DNA of 64,000 nt, from contig JAIQEW010000010.1 of the NCBI GenBank assembly GCA_020073605.1, positions 1-64,000 of the forward strand, given 5' to 3'. Below the pieces are notes generated by a model. That model did no database searches, had not been told where the DNA came from, and saw only the letters and a list, made by a program, of their open reading frames with translations. Below are positions 53,025 to 60,965 of the stretch, piece by piece. The stretch comes from Terriglobia bacterium (GTDB lineage Bacteria > Acidobacteriota > Terriglobia > Acidiferrales > UBA7541). Position numbers and translations under genes: made by a program. The stretch's first letter is position 1; each line of letters opens with the position of its first letter.

Positions 53025-55298
53025 ATGCAACGTCGTGACTTTTTGAAAATCTCGGCTGCGGGCGGGGCCGCTGCGGCACTCGAAGGCTGCGGCAATCCCG
53101 ACCACCAGCTCATCCGGTTCGTGCCGGAAGAGGACCTGGTTCCCGGCCTGGCCACCTGGAAGCCGAGCATCTGCACGCAATGTCCCGCAGGCTGCGGCTT
53201 GATTGTGCGTGTGATGCAGGGCGAAGCGGAAGTCGTGCGCAAAGGCCAGCTCGGTCTGCTGAAAATGGGCCTGGCGAAGAAGCTCGAAGGCAATCCCGCG
53301 CACCCGGTCAATCAGGGGAAGCTGTGCCCTCGCGGGCAGGCGGGTTTGCAGGTCACCTACCACCCCGACCGCATCAAGAATCCGCTCGCGCGCACCGGCC
53401 CCCGCGGCTCGGGCCAATTTCAGGAGATTACCTGGGACGAGGCGCTCAAGCAGCTCATATCGCAGCTATCGGCGCTGCAAGCGAGCAAGAGCGGGCAGCT
53501 CGCCTTTGTCACTAATCCGCTTCGCGGGTTCCGGAGAAACATCGTCGGCAATTTCACCGCGAGCTTCAAGAATGCACAGCTTGTGGAGTTCGCGCTCTTT
53601 GATGGCGGCGTGATCCGGGCGGCGAATTCGGCGAGTTTTGGCATCGACGCGCCTCCGACGGTGGATCTGAATCAATCGAACTACGTCATTTCCTTCGGCG
53701 CGGATTTCCTCGGAACATGGAATTCGCCCGTCGCTCAGTCGAATGGATACGGTCATATGCGCCAGGGACGTCCGGGCCAGCGCGGAAAGTTCGTGCAGGT
53801 CGAGCCACGGATCTCTCAGACAGGCGCCGTGGCGGACGAATGGATTCCAGCGCAGCCGGGCACGGAAGGAACCTTGGCGCTGAGCCTCGCTCACGTAATT
53901 TTGCGCGACAAGTTGCGCCCTGCGGCTGCCGCGGGACATGCGGGCTCGCTCATCGACGGCTGGTCGCAAGGCCTGCCGGACTACGCACCAGAAAAAACTG
54001 AAAAGCAGATTGGCGTTCCGGCGGCCACCATCACAAGAATCGCCCGCGAGGCAGCCGCGACTCCGCCCGCTGTCGCGTTGATTGGTGACGCGTCAACGGC
54101 GCAAACCAATGGTCTGTTCAACGCGCTGGCCGTGAACGCCTTGAATGCGCTTCTGGGCGGTGTGGGCAAACCCGGAGGGGTCCTGTTCAGCCGGGCATGG
54201 ATTGCCCAGCCCGCGGGCTCCATGGGTGCGGAGAAGAACGCCGCGCACTCGATTCAGAAATTGGCGGAGCAGATCCACTCCGCTCCGGACGCCGTGAAAG
54301 TTCTGCTTCTTCAAAACGCTAATCCCGTGTTCGCGACTCCCGCGACGTGGCGCGTGCGCGAGGCATTGGAAAAAGTGCCCTTCATTGCGAGTTTCGGAAG
54401 CTTTATCGACGAGACCAGCGCTCTTGCAGACTTGATATTGCCCGACCATTCGCCGCTTGAGTCCTGGCTCGACGACGCTCCGGCCTCCGGCACGACAAGG
54501 GCCGTCGCCAGCCTGGCGCCTCCCACGATGAACCCGCTGCACAATACGCGGTCCATGCCGGACGTGCTTCTCGACGCTGCATATCAGCTCGGAGGTGATC
54601 CGGCCAAAGCGCTGCCGTGGAAGACGTATGATGAAGCGCTGAAGGCCGCATTCACGGCGCTCTACAAGGAGAAGGGAACCAAAAGCGCGAAGGACGCCGA
54701 CGAGTTCTGGACGAAGGCTCAAGAGCAAGGCGGCTGGTGGAGTGCGGAAGAGAATGGAGTCGTTCCCAGCGGCGGCAAGGCGGCTGGCGCGGCGGCAAAG
54801 AAATCGGCGGCTGAATTTGACGGCGCGCCCGGCGACTTTCCGTTTCACTTCCTGCCCTTTGCTTCGCAGTTGTTCTACGATGGCTCGCTTGCTCATCTAC
54901 CCTGGATGCAGGAGGCGCCGGATCCTCTTTCGACCGTCATGTGGGGCACGTGGATCGAGATCAATACGCAAACAGCGGCGAAGCTCGGTATCCAACAAGG
55001 TGATCTGATAGAAGTCGCGTCGCAGCATGGCAAGCTTCAGGCCCCGGCGCTGGTTACGCCCGGGATTGCGCCGGACGTGGTGGCGATGCCGGTCGGCCAA
55101 GGCCACGAGAATTTCACGCGCTACGCGAGCGGCCGCGGCGCGAATCCGATTTCGATCCTGGCTCCCGTGACCGTATCGGACACAAGCTCGCTTGCATGGG
55201 CGGCGACGCGCGTGAAGGTTTCAGCAGTGGGCCGTGGGAAGATGGTTTTGTTTGGCGGAAGCATGAGCGAAGCGCCGCCCGAACTCAGACACCGCTAA
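53025..55298 (+). CDS. actB: Mo-bisMGD oxidoreductase-like subunit (ActB1-like) with FS0-type cysteines
   Basis: A 757-residue protein of the complex iron-sulfur molybdoenzyme group. The N-terminus (MQRRDFLKISAAGGAAAALEG) is a Tat leader, ending close to a Cys that could be a lipobox. The sequence then carries a full [4Fe-4S] motif, Cys50, Cys53, Cys57 and Cys101 (ICTQCPAGCG, KLCPRG). In well-studied alternative complex III proteins this domain has lost such clusters and has no metal, so the present subunit may still bind a cofactor. It is split from the FeS part, which is the next gene (17 bases later); in many ACIII proteins the two form one ActB polypeptide. Confidence 0.85.
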   Translation: MQRRDFLKISAAGGAAAALEGCGNPDHQLIRFVPEEDLVPGLATWKPSICTQCPAGCGLIVRVMQGEAEVVRKGQLGLLKMGLAKKLEGNPAHPVNQGKLCPRGQAGLQVTYHPDRIKNPLARTGPRGSGQFQEITWDEALKQLISQLSALQASKSGQLAFVTNPLRGFRRNIVGNFTASFKNAQLVEFALFDGGVIRAANSASFGIDAPPTVDLNQSNYVISFGADFLGTWNSPVAQSNGYGHMRQGRPGQRGKFVQVEPRISQTGAVADEWIPAQPGTEGTLALSLAHVILRDKLRPAAAAGHAGSLIDGWSQGLPDYAPEKTEKQIGVPAATITRIAREAAATPPAVALIGDASTAQTNGLFNALAVNALNALLGGVGKPGGVLFSRAWIAQPAGSMGAEKNAAHSIQKLAEQIHSAPDAVKVLLLQNANPVFATPATWRVREALEKVPFIASFGSFIDETSALADLILPDHSPLESWLDDAPASGTTRAVASLAPPTMNPLHNTRSMPDVLLDAAYQLGGDPAKALPWKTYDEALKAAFTALYKEKGTKSAKDADEFWTKAQEQGGWWSAEENGVVPSGGKAAGAAAKKSAAEFDGAPGDFPFHFLPFASQLFYDGSLAHLPWMQEAPDPLSTVMWGTWIEINTQTAAKLGIQQGDLIEVASQHGKLQAPALVTPGIAPDVVAMPVGQGHENFTRYASGRGANPISILAPVTVSDTSSLAWAATRVKVSAVGRGKMVLFGGSMSEAPPELRHR

Positions 55299-55315
55299 GG
55301 AAGGTTGACGAGCCA

Positions 55316-56023
55316 ATGGCGCATCAGTGGGGCATGGTGATCGACCTCGACAAATGCACGGGCTGCGAAGCCTGCGTGGTCGCGTGCCATGCCGAAAACA
55401 ACATCTCCACGGTTGGCGAGGATCAGGCCGGGCGCGGGCGTGCCAAGCATTGGATTCGCGTCGAGCGGTATTACGAAGGCGAGTTTCCGGACGTGAAGAC
55501 GAAGTTCATGCCGGTGCTTTGCCAGCAGTGCGACGCCGCTCCGTGCGAACCCGTGTGCCCCACGTTCGCCAGCTATCACACGAGCGAAGGCTTGAACGGG
55601 CAGGTGTACAACCGCTGCATCGGCACGCGCTATTGCGCGAACGCCTGTCCCTACAACGTGCGCTTTTTCAATTTCTATAATCCTGAATGGGAAAAGCCGC
55701 TCCACCTTCAGTTGAATCCCGACGTATCCGTCCGCGAAGTGGGCGTGATGGAGAAGTGCACCTTCTGCGTGCAGCGCATCAAGGCGGGCGAGATTCAGGC
55801 GGCTGCTGAAAAACGCGATGTAAAGGACGGCGAAATCCAGCCGGCCTGCGTGCAGTCGTGCCCCACGACAGCGATGGTTTTCGGCGATCTCAGCGATCCC
55901 CACAGCCAGGTTTCGCGACTCGCGCGCTCAAACCGCGCCACGAAACTTCTCGGCGAACTCGGCACGCTGCCCAAGGTAACTTACCTACAAAAGGACTCAT
56001 GGCATGGCGCAGAAGACGCCTGA
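55316..56023 (+). CDS. Four-cluster ferredoxin-like subunit (ActB2-like)
   Basis: A 235-residue FeS subunit. Four ferredoxin-type cysteine sets are seen: CTGCEACVVAC, CQQCDAAPCEPVC, CIGTRYCANAC and CTFCVQRI...CVQSC. The third set begins CIGTRYC rather than CxxCxxC, which would give a [3Fe-4S] or altered cluster, as in ActB. The start is ATG 55316, with GGAAGG ahead; an upstream reading would be inside the previous gene. Its end overlaps the NrfD-like gene by 20 bases. Confidence 0.88.
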   Translation: MAHQWGMVIDLDKCTGCEACVVACHAENNISTVGEDQAGRGRAKHWIRVERYYEGEFPDVKTKFMPVLCQQCDAAPCEPVCPTFASYHTSEGLNGQVYNRCIGTRYCANACPYNVRFFNFYNPEWEKPLHLQLNPDVSVREVGVMEKCTFCVQRIKAGEIQAAAEKRDVKDGEIQPACVQSCPTTAMVFGDLSDPHSQVSRLARSNRATKLLGELGTLPKVTYLQKDSWHGAEDA

Positions 56024-57353
56024 ACAGATCAGTGACGACCTGCTGCGGCCACTCTCCGGGGTCTCGGCGCGCTATCTGGCTGCCATGGCCTGCCTCTTGG
56101 CCATTGTGATTGCAGCCGCTTTTGCCTTCGGCTGGCAGGTGTATAACGGTCTCGGCGTTTCGGGGCTGCGCTCACCGGTCTTTTGGGGTTTCTACATCAC
56201 GAATTTCGTTTTCTGGATCGGGCTTAGCCACGCCGGCACGCTCATCTCCGCGATTCTGCGCCTTGCGAACGCTACGTGGCGCCGCCCGGTCACGCGCTGC
56301 GCCGAGGTGATCACGGTCTTTGCGCTTTCCATCGGCGCGACCTTTCCGATCGTCCACCTGGGCCGCCCGTGGCTCGCCTTCTGGCTCGCTCCCTACCCGA
56401 GCGAGCGCGGCATCTGGCCGAACTTCCGCTCCCCGCTGCTCTGGGACTTCTTCGCGATCAACACGTATCTGATCGGCAGCGTCACGTTTCTGCTGCTGCC
56501 CATGATTCCGGATTTTGCGCTGATCCGCGACCGCTCCAGCGGATGGAAGAAGAAGATTTATGGCGCCGTCGCTCTCGGCTGGTGCGGCACGCCGCGGCAG
56601 TGGCACCGTCTCGAGAAGGCCATGCAGATCATGGCGGTTGCCATCATCCCCGTGGCGGTTTCGGTCCACAGCATCGTCTCGTGGGATTTTGCCATGGCCA
56701 TTGTCCCCACGTGGCACTCGACCATTTTCGCCCCTTACTTCGTTGCCGGCGCGATCTTCAGCGGCATCGCCGCGCTGATTCTGGCCATGGCCCTCTTGCG
56801 GAAGTTCCTGCACCTCGAAGAGTACTTGCTCCCGATCCATTTTCAGAATCTGGGCAAGCTTTTGCTGGTGATGAGCCTCCTCTGGGTCTATTTCGTTTTC
56901 GCGGAGCGCCTGACGACGTGGTATGGCAACGATCCTTCCGACATGGCCGTCTTCTGGCTCACGCAGACCGGCGCCTACTCGCCGCTTTTCTGGACGATGG
57001 TGACCTGCAACTTTCTGATTCCTTTTCCCATCCTGGCGATCAAGAGATTTCGGACGATTACGGGAACCGCGATTGCTTCCTTCACTGTTGTGATTGGCAT
57101 GTGGCTCGAGCGATTCCTGATCATCGTGCCTTCGCTCTCTCACAAGTTTCTGCCCTATAGTTGGGGCACCTATCGCCCCACGTGGGTCGAGATCACGATC
57201 ACTGCGGGGACCTTCGCCGCCTTGGGGCTTCTATACATGTTGTTTTCAAAGGCCGTGCCGATCATCTCGATATGGGAACTCAAGTGGGGACGCCACGAGG
57301 AGCCCACTCGCGATCCCGTGCTGGCACGGAGGGACGAGGAGGCCATGGCCTAG
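56004..57353 (+). CDS. actC: NrfD/ActC-like quinol-binding membrane subunit
   Basis: A 449-residue integral membrane protein of the NrfD/PsrC group with about ten transmembrane helices. It supplies the quinone site and may contribute to proton movement. Recognisable regions: WGFYITNFVFWIGLSHAGTL, VHLGRPWLAFWL and 'SIVSWDFAMAIVPTWHSTIF'. Its start overlaps the FeS gene by 20 bases, and one base separates it from the DUF3341 gene. In alternative complex III a second copy (ActF) is normally present; none is found in this window. Confidence 0.9.
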   Translation: MAQKTPEQISDDLLRPLSGVSARYLAAMACLLAIVIAAAFAFGWQVYNGLGVSGLRSPVFWGFYITNFVFWIGLSHAGTLISAILRLANATWRRPVTRCAEVITVFALSIGATFPIVHLGRPWLAFWLAPYPSERGIWPNFRSPLLWDFFAINTYLIGSVTFLLLPMIPDFALIRDRSSGWKKKIYGAVALGWCGTPRQWHRLEKAMQIMAVAIIPVAVSVHSIVSWDFAMAIVPTWHSTIFAPYFVAGAIFSGIAALILAMALLRKFLHLEEYLLPIHFQNLGKLLLVMSLLWVYFVFAERLTTWYGNDPSDMAVFWLTQTGAYSPLFWTMVTCNFLIPFPILAIKRFRTITGTAIASFTVVIGMWLERFLIIVPSLSHKFLPYSWGTYRPTWVEITITAGTFAALGLLYMLFSKAVPIISIWELKWGRHEEPTRDPVLARRDEEAMA

Positions 57354-57354
57354 C

Positions 57355-57885
57355 ATGGCTACCGTCAATAGCATCTATGGACTTTTCCCCGGTCCTCATG
57401 CGGCGGAGCGCGGAATGAACGCGTTGCGCGCTGCAGGCGTCGCTCCGAACAAGATCGTTGTTATGTCTCCGGAGCCTTTCGAGGAGTACGGTTTTGCGCA
57501 GGCCGACCGCCCGAAGTGGATGGGCTGGCTCGCCCCGCTGGGGGGGATAGTTGGCGGCGTCACCGGCTTCTCGCTTGCGTGGTACACACAGACGGCCTAT
57601 CCGCTGGTTACCGGAGGAATGCCGATTGTGGCTCCCTGGCCCACGGGAATCATCACCTACGAGCTTACGATGCTGGGAGCGATTCTGACCACCATACTCA
57701 CCTTGCTGGTTGGTTCGCGCCTGCCGAACTGGAAGCCCAAGTTGTACGACCCTGAAGTCTCGCACGGGAAAATTCTGATCGGAGTTCTGGACCCATCGGT
57801 TGCTGCGCGCGCCGACCTCGAAACAAGACTGCGCGGCGCTGGTGCCAGCGAAGTGAAGGTCACCAGCCGCTCCGCCGCGGAGTAA
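57355..57885 (+). CDS. actD: DUF3341 membrane protein (ActD-like)
   Basis: A 176-residue protein of the DUF3341 family, the ActD subunit of alternative complex III. Two transmembrane helices (WLAPLGGIVGGVTGFSLAWY and LTMLGAILTTILTLLVG) separate cytoplasmic domains of a ferredoxin-like shape. It starts one base after the actC stop and ends the cluster; actE and actF do not follow. A tRNA-Arg begins 33 bases downstream. Confidence 0.9.
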   Translation: MATVNSIYGLFPGPHAAERGMNALRAAGVAPNKIVVMSPEPFEEYGFAQADRPKWMGWLAPLGGIVGGVTGFSLAWYTQTAYPLVTGGMPIVAPWPTGIITYELTMLGAILTTILTLLVGSRLPNWKPKLYDPEVSHGKILIGVLDPSVAARADLETRLRGAGASEVKVTSRSAAE

Positions 57886-57917
57886 TTCCACCCTTCTGGC
57901 TGTAGAATATCCCCAGC

Positions 57918-57994
57918 GCGCCCGTAGCTCAGCTGGATAGAGCATCTGGCTTCGAACCAGAGGGTCGGGAGTTCGAATCTCTCCGGGCGCGCCA
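57918..57994 (+). tRNA. tRNA-Arg (TCG)
   Basis: A 77-base cloverleaf with encoded CCA. The acceptor GCGCCCG pairs with CGGGCGC; the anticodon arm is TCTGG-CTTCGAA-CCAGA, giving anticodon TCG, which decodes CGA; the T arm is GGGAG-TTCGAAT-CTCTC. TAGAAT lies nine bases upstream (57903-57908), the same hexamer and distance as at the tRNA-Arg(TCT) gene. Confidence 0.97.
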
Positions 57995-58124
57995 CCTCCT
58001 TAATCCTGTGAACTGAAGGGCTTAGGGCAGTTTCCTTCCACCTGTTTCGCGCTTCACTCGAATGTCACCGCCAGCTTCTGAAAGGCATCGTTTCAATCGA
58101 CGGCACGCGCTAACTGCACCGATA

Positions 58125-58140
58125 TGTGACCAGGATCACT
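58125..58140. promoter_or_regulatory. CRP-like site before the DUF3300-DUF2950 pair
   Basis: TGTGA-CCAGGA-TCACT matches TGTGA-N6-TCACA at nine of ten positions. It lies 63 bases before the DUF3300 start. Together with the sites at 30151 and 19061 it shares the core GTGAcc-nn-GgTCAC. Confidence 0.55.
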
Positions 58141-58202
58141 TCTTTTCTCCGCGCCAGGGCGTAGAAGAAAGGCGCTCGAAGACCGGGTGAAGGAGAGATA
58201 AG

Positions 58203-59597
58203 GTGATGCGAAAAGTCTTGGCCATCTCACTCGCGTTGTCCCTTTTATACGTTCCCCTGCTTCAAGCGGTGCCATCCGCGAACAACTACTCTCTGCGAGG
58301 CGCTCTACCCCAGGACCAATATCAGGATCAGGGCAATTACGTGCTCTATTCACCCGAGCAACTCGAAAACCTGCTTGCTCCAATCGCGCTCTATCCCGAT
58401 CCGCTGCTTGCCCAGGTTTTGCCCGCTGCGACGTTTCCTGATCAGATTGACGAAGCCGCCCGGTACGTGCGTTCGTACGGCCAGAACGGAATTGACGATC
58501 AGCCCTGGGACGTCAGCGTAAAAGCCGTGGCGCATTATCCTTCCGTCCTTTACATGATGGCGGACAGGATCGACTGGACCAGTGCAGTCGGTCAGGCCTA
58601 TGTCTATCAATCCACGGACGTCATGAGTGCTGTGCAGCGCCTCCGGGCAATGGCGCGCGCGCAAGGCAATCTGGTTACGGGGCCGCAGATCGAAGTCGTG
58701 GAAGAGGGAGGGTTCATCCAGATCTGGCCCGCGAACCCGCAATACATTTACGTCCCTGTGTATGACCCGGGGATCGTCTATTTCAGTCGGCCGTTCTGGG
58801 GAGTGGCGATTGGTTTCGGCATCGGGTTCATAATCGGCGCATGGTTGAACAATGACTGCGACTGGCACAGGCACCGCATTTACTACACGGGATGGCAAGG
58901 CGGCGGCTGGATCGCGCGCTGCCGGCCCCATGTTCGCATCACGAACGTGTATGTGAATAACCGCTACACGAACGTGATTGTCAATCGGAGGGTCGTCGAC
59001 CGGCACGTGAACTTTTATAACGTGAACCGCTACAACAACGTGCATCGAAATGTGAACTTTGACAACCACGACCGCTCCGGGCGCGTTCCACGGCCAGACA
59101 GCCGCGTGAACAATCAGATCATCAATCGCAACATACCGAATAACACTCGAGTGGACGATTTCCGCGGGCGCTCGTCCCGGCCTGCGCCGCCAGCCGAAAG
59201 ACCGGTACAACCAAGCCGGGTGGAGCGGCCTACGCCTCCCGCAGAGAGACCGGTCCCGCCAGGCCGGGTGGAGCAGCCTACGCCTCCGGCAGAAAGACCG
59301 GCGCAACCAAGCCGGCCGGAGCGGCCAGCGGCCCCGCCGCAACAGCGTTTCCCCCAGCCGCCGGCGGCACAACCTCAACCTGAGCAGCCCGCGCCTCACA
59401 CGTTCGGACGAGGCGAAGGCAACTTTCCTCCGCGCGAAGCGAGCCAGCGAGGACAAGCCAGCCGCGCAACCCCTCCTAGTCCGCCTAAACAACCTGCGCC
59501 CGGTCGCACCAGTCGGCCTTCACAGCCTGCACCCAGCCCGTCCAAACAGCCTGCGCCCAGCCGCCCCTCAGGGCCTCTTTCAGGGAGGCCGCGATGA
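58203..59597 (+). CDS. DUF3300 secreted protein with proline-rich repeats
   Basis: A 464-residue exported protein. The start is GTG 58203 or ATG 58206, with AGGAG upstream at a distance that fits both. The signal peptide (LAISLALSLLYVPLLQAV) leads into the DUF3300 domain (about 45-230), recognised by 'LLAPIALYPDPLLAQVLPA', 'DQPWDVSVKAVAHYP' and 'IWPANPQYIYVPVYDP'. A glycine-rich hydrophobic segment (GVAIGFGIGFIIGAW) follows, then Asn/Arg-rich 'NRYNNVHRNVNF' blocks and a Pro/Arg/Gln-rich tail that includes three 16-residue repeats. The DUF2950 gene overlaps its stop (ATGA). Known function: none firm; the domain is an envelope protein. Confidence 0.85.
   Translation: MMRKVLAISLALSLLYVPLLQAVPSANNYSLRGALPQDQYQDQGNYVLYSPEQLENLLAPIALYPDPLLAQVLPAATFPDQIDEAARYVRSYGQNGIDDQPWDVSVKAVAHYPSVLYMMADRIDWTSAVGQAYVYQSTDVMSAVQRLRAMARAQGNLVTGPQIEVVEEGGFIQIWPANPQYIYVPVYDPGIVYFSRPFWGVAIGFGIGFIIGAWLNNDCDWHRHRIYYTGWQGGGWIARCRPHVRITNVYVNNRYTNVIVNRRVVDRHVNFYNVNRYNNVHRNVNFDNHDRSGRVPRPDSRVNNQIINRNIPNNTRVDDFRGRSSRPAPPAERPVQPSRVERPTPPAERPVPPGRVEQPTPPAERPAQPSRPERPAAPPQQRFPQPPAAQPQPEQPAPHTFGRGEGNFPPREASQRGQASRATPPSPPKQPAPGRTSRPSQPAPSPSKQPAPSRPSGPLSGRPR
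59187..59330 (+). repeat. Three 48-bp tandem repeats coding for a proline-rich tail
   Basis: Units at 59187-59234, 59235-59282 and 59283-59330, each encoding 16 residues of the form PPAERP(V/A)(Q/P)P(S/G)R(V/P)E(R/Q)P(T/A). They diverge mainly at third positions and a few residues. Such repeats may expand or contract by slippage. Confidence 0.85.
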
Positions 59598-60727
59598 GAA
59601 CAGCCGGCATGAACGTCTGCGGCAGCAAACGGGATGAGAATCTGAGCTTGAAAGGGCGGACTCCTATGGACAATCGATATCAAAGGAACTCGCTCCACAT
59701 TCTGGAAAGCAAACCCTCGGTCTTGCTCTTGATGATCCTGTTCGCATTTGTGCTTGGCAATAGCGCGATTCTTCACGCTCAGTCCCAAGCGACTGCGAAT
59801 CCCAGCGCAACTGTCACGGAACAGAAAACGTTCTCCACGCCCGACGACGCATCGCAGGCACTCGTTACGGCGGTGAAAGCGAAGGATCGCTCGGCGCTTG
59901 CGAAGATTTTCGGGCCCGATCAGAACCAACTGGTTTCTGGCGATCCGGTGGAGGACAACAACGACTTGAACGACTTTGCCACCGGATTGGCGGCATCCGC
60001 GCAGCTTCGAAAGGATACTGACACCCAATACACGCTTCTCGTCGGGGAAAGCAGTTGGCCGATGCCGATTCCCATCGTGAAGCGAGGGAACGAGTGGCTT
60101 TTCGATACGAAGGCGGGGCTCGATGAAATCCTGAATCGCAGGATCGGCGATAACGAGCTATCGGCGATTGCTACGTGCCGCGCATACGTTGTCGCGCAAT
60201 GGGAGTATTTTACCGAGGGCGATCACGACAACGATAGCGTGGCCGAATACGCGCAGAGACTCTTCAGTTCGTCCGGGCAGAGGGACGGGCTTTACTGGTC
60301 GACAGCTGATGATGAAAAGCCAAGCCCGTTTGGCGAGTTTGTCGCGGAGGCGCGCGCCGAAGGATATGGACCTAAAGCCCGAACGAATGTCAGAAGCGCC
60401 AAGCCCGAGAGCCCGGCTGGTCAGCCCGAAGAAAAGACCGCGCAGCGTCCCCGGCGTCCGTACCACGGATACTATCTGAAAATCCTCACGCGGCAGGGAC
60501 CCAGCTCCCCCGGTGGGCAGTACAACTACATCATCAATGGGAACATGATTGCGGGCTTTGCTCTGGTCGCGTATCCGGCGAAGTGGGGGAATTCGGGAGT
60601 GATGACATTCATCGTGAATCAGCAAGGCCGCGTGTATCAGAAGAATCTCGGTCCCGACAGCGAGAAGATCGCGGGCGCAATGACCGAGTACAACCCCGAC
60701 CCAAGCTGGCAGCTTGTCCAGCCATAG
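59594..60727 (+). CDS. DUF2950 envelope protein
   Basis: A 377-residue protein of the DUF2950 family, often encoded next to DUF3300 genes. I keep the start at ATG 59594, because it overlaps the DUF3300 stop (ATGA) and has AGGGAGG before it; a second ATG at 59666 is also possible. A hydrophobic segment at about 45-62 (VLLLMILFAFVLGNSAILHA) acts as a signal or anchor. The family region runs from 'FSTPDDASQALVTAVKAKDR' through 'PYHGYYLKILTRQGPSSPGG' to the C-terminus. No enzymatic motif is visible. Confidence 0.85.
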   Translation: MRTAGMNVCGSKRDENLSLKGRTPMDNRYQRNSLHILESKPSVLLLMILFAFVLGNSAILHAQSQATANPSATVTEQKTFSTPDDASQALVTAVKAKDRSALAKIFGPDQNQLVSGDPVEDNNDLNDFATGLAASAQLRKDTDTQYTLLVGESSWPMPIPIVKRGNEWLFDTKAGLDEILNRRIGDNELSAIATCRAYVVAQWEYFTEGDHDNDSVAEYAQRLFSSSGQRDGLYWSTADDEKPSPFGEFVAEARAEGYGPKARTNVRSAKPESPAGQPEEKTAQRPRRPYHGYYLKILTRQGPSSPGGQYNYIINGNMIAGFALVAYPAKWGNSGVMTFIVNQQGRVYQKNLGPDSEKIAGAMTEYNPDPSWQLVQP

Positions 60728-60857
60728 AATCGAATCAAGAGCGTTCAGAGCCTGGGTCTCGATATTCGAAAAGCCCGCTTTGTGAAGTTCCAGCCCTAAA
60801 CCCCCGCATGCCGCCGCAATCCAGTTGCCGGCCGGAGCGCGGAGCGTCTCGCGGTCT

Positions 60858-60939
60858 CTGCGTCAGACGCTTGCAAAGTCCGGACAATCTGTGGACACTA
60901 CCACCGGCTTGCGTCCCCCGTGTCGTCGGTCTGACGCAG
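60858..60939. repeat. Long-range 11-bp inverted repeat before the carotenoid oxygenase gene
   Basis: CTGCGTCAGAC at 60858-60868 and its exact complement GTCTGACGCAG at 60929-60939 are separated by 60 bases. The right arm ends 26 bases before the next ATG. It could be a split operator or an mRNA hairpin near the start; no similar repeat was seen elsewhere in the window. Confidence 0.5.
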
Positions 60940-60965
60940 CAGACGGCAATCATTTGGGAGGCCCG

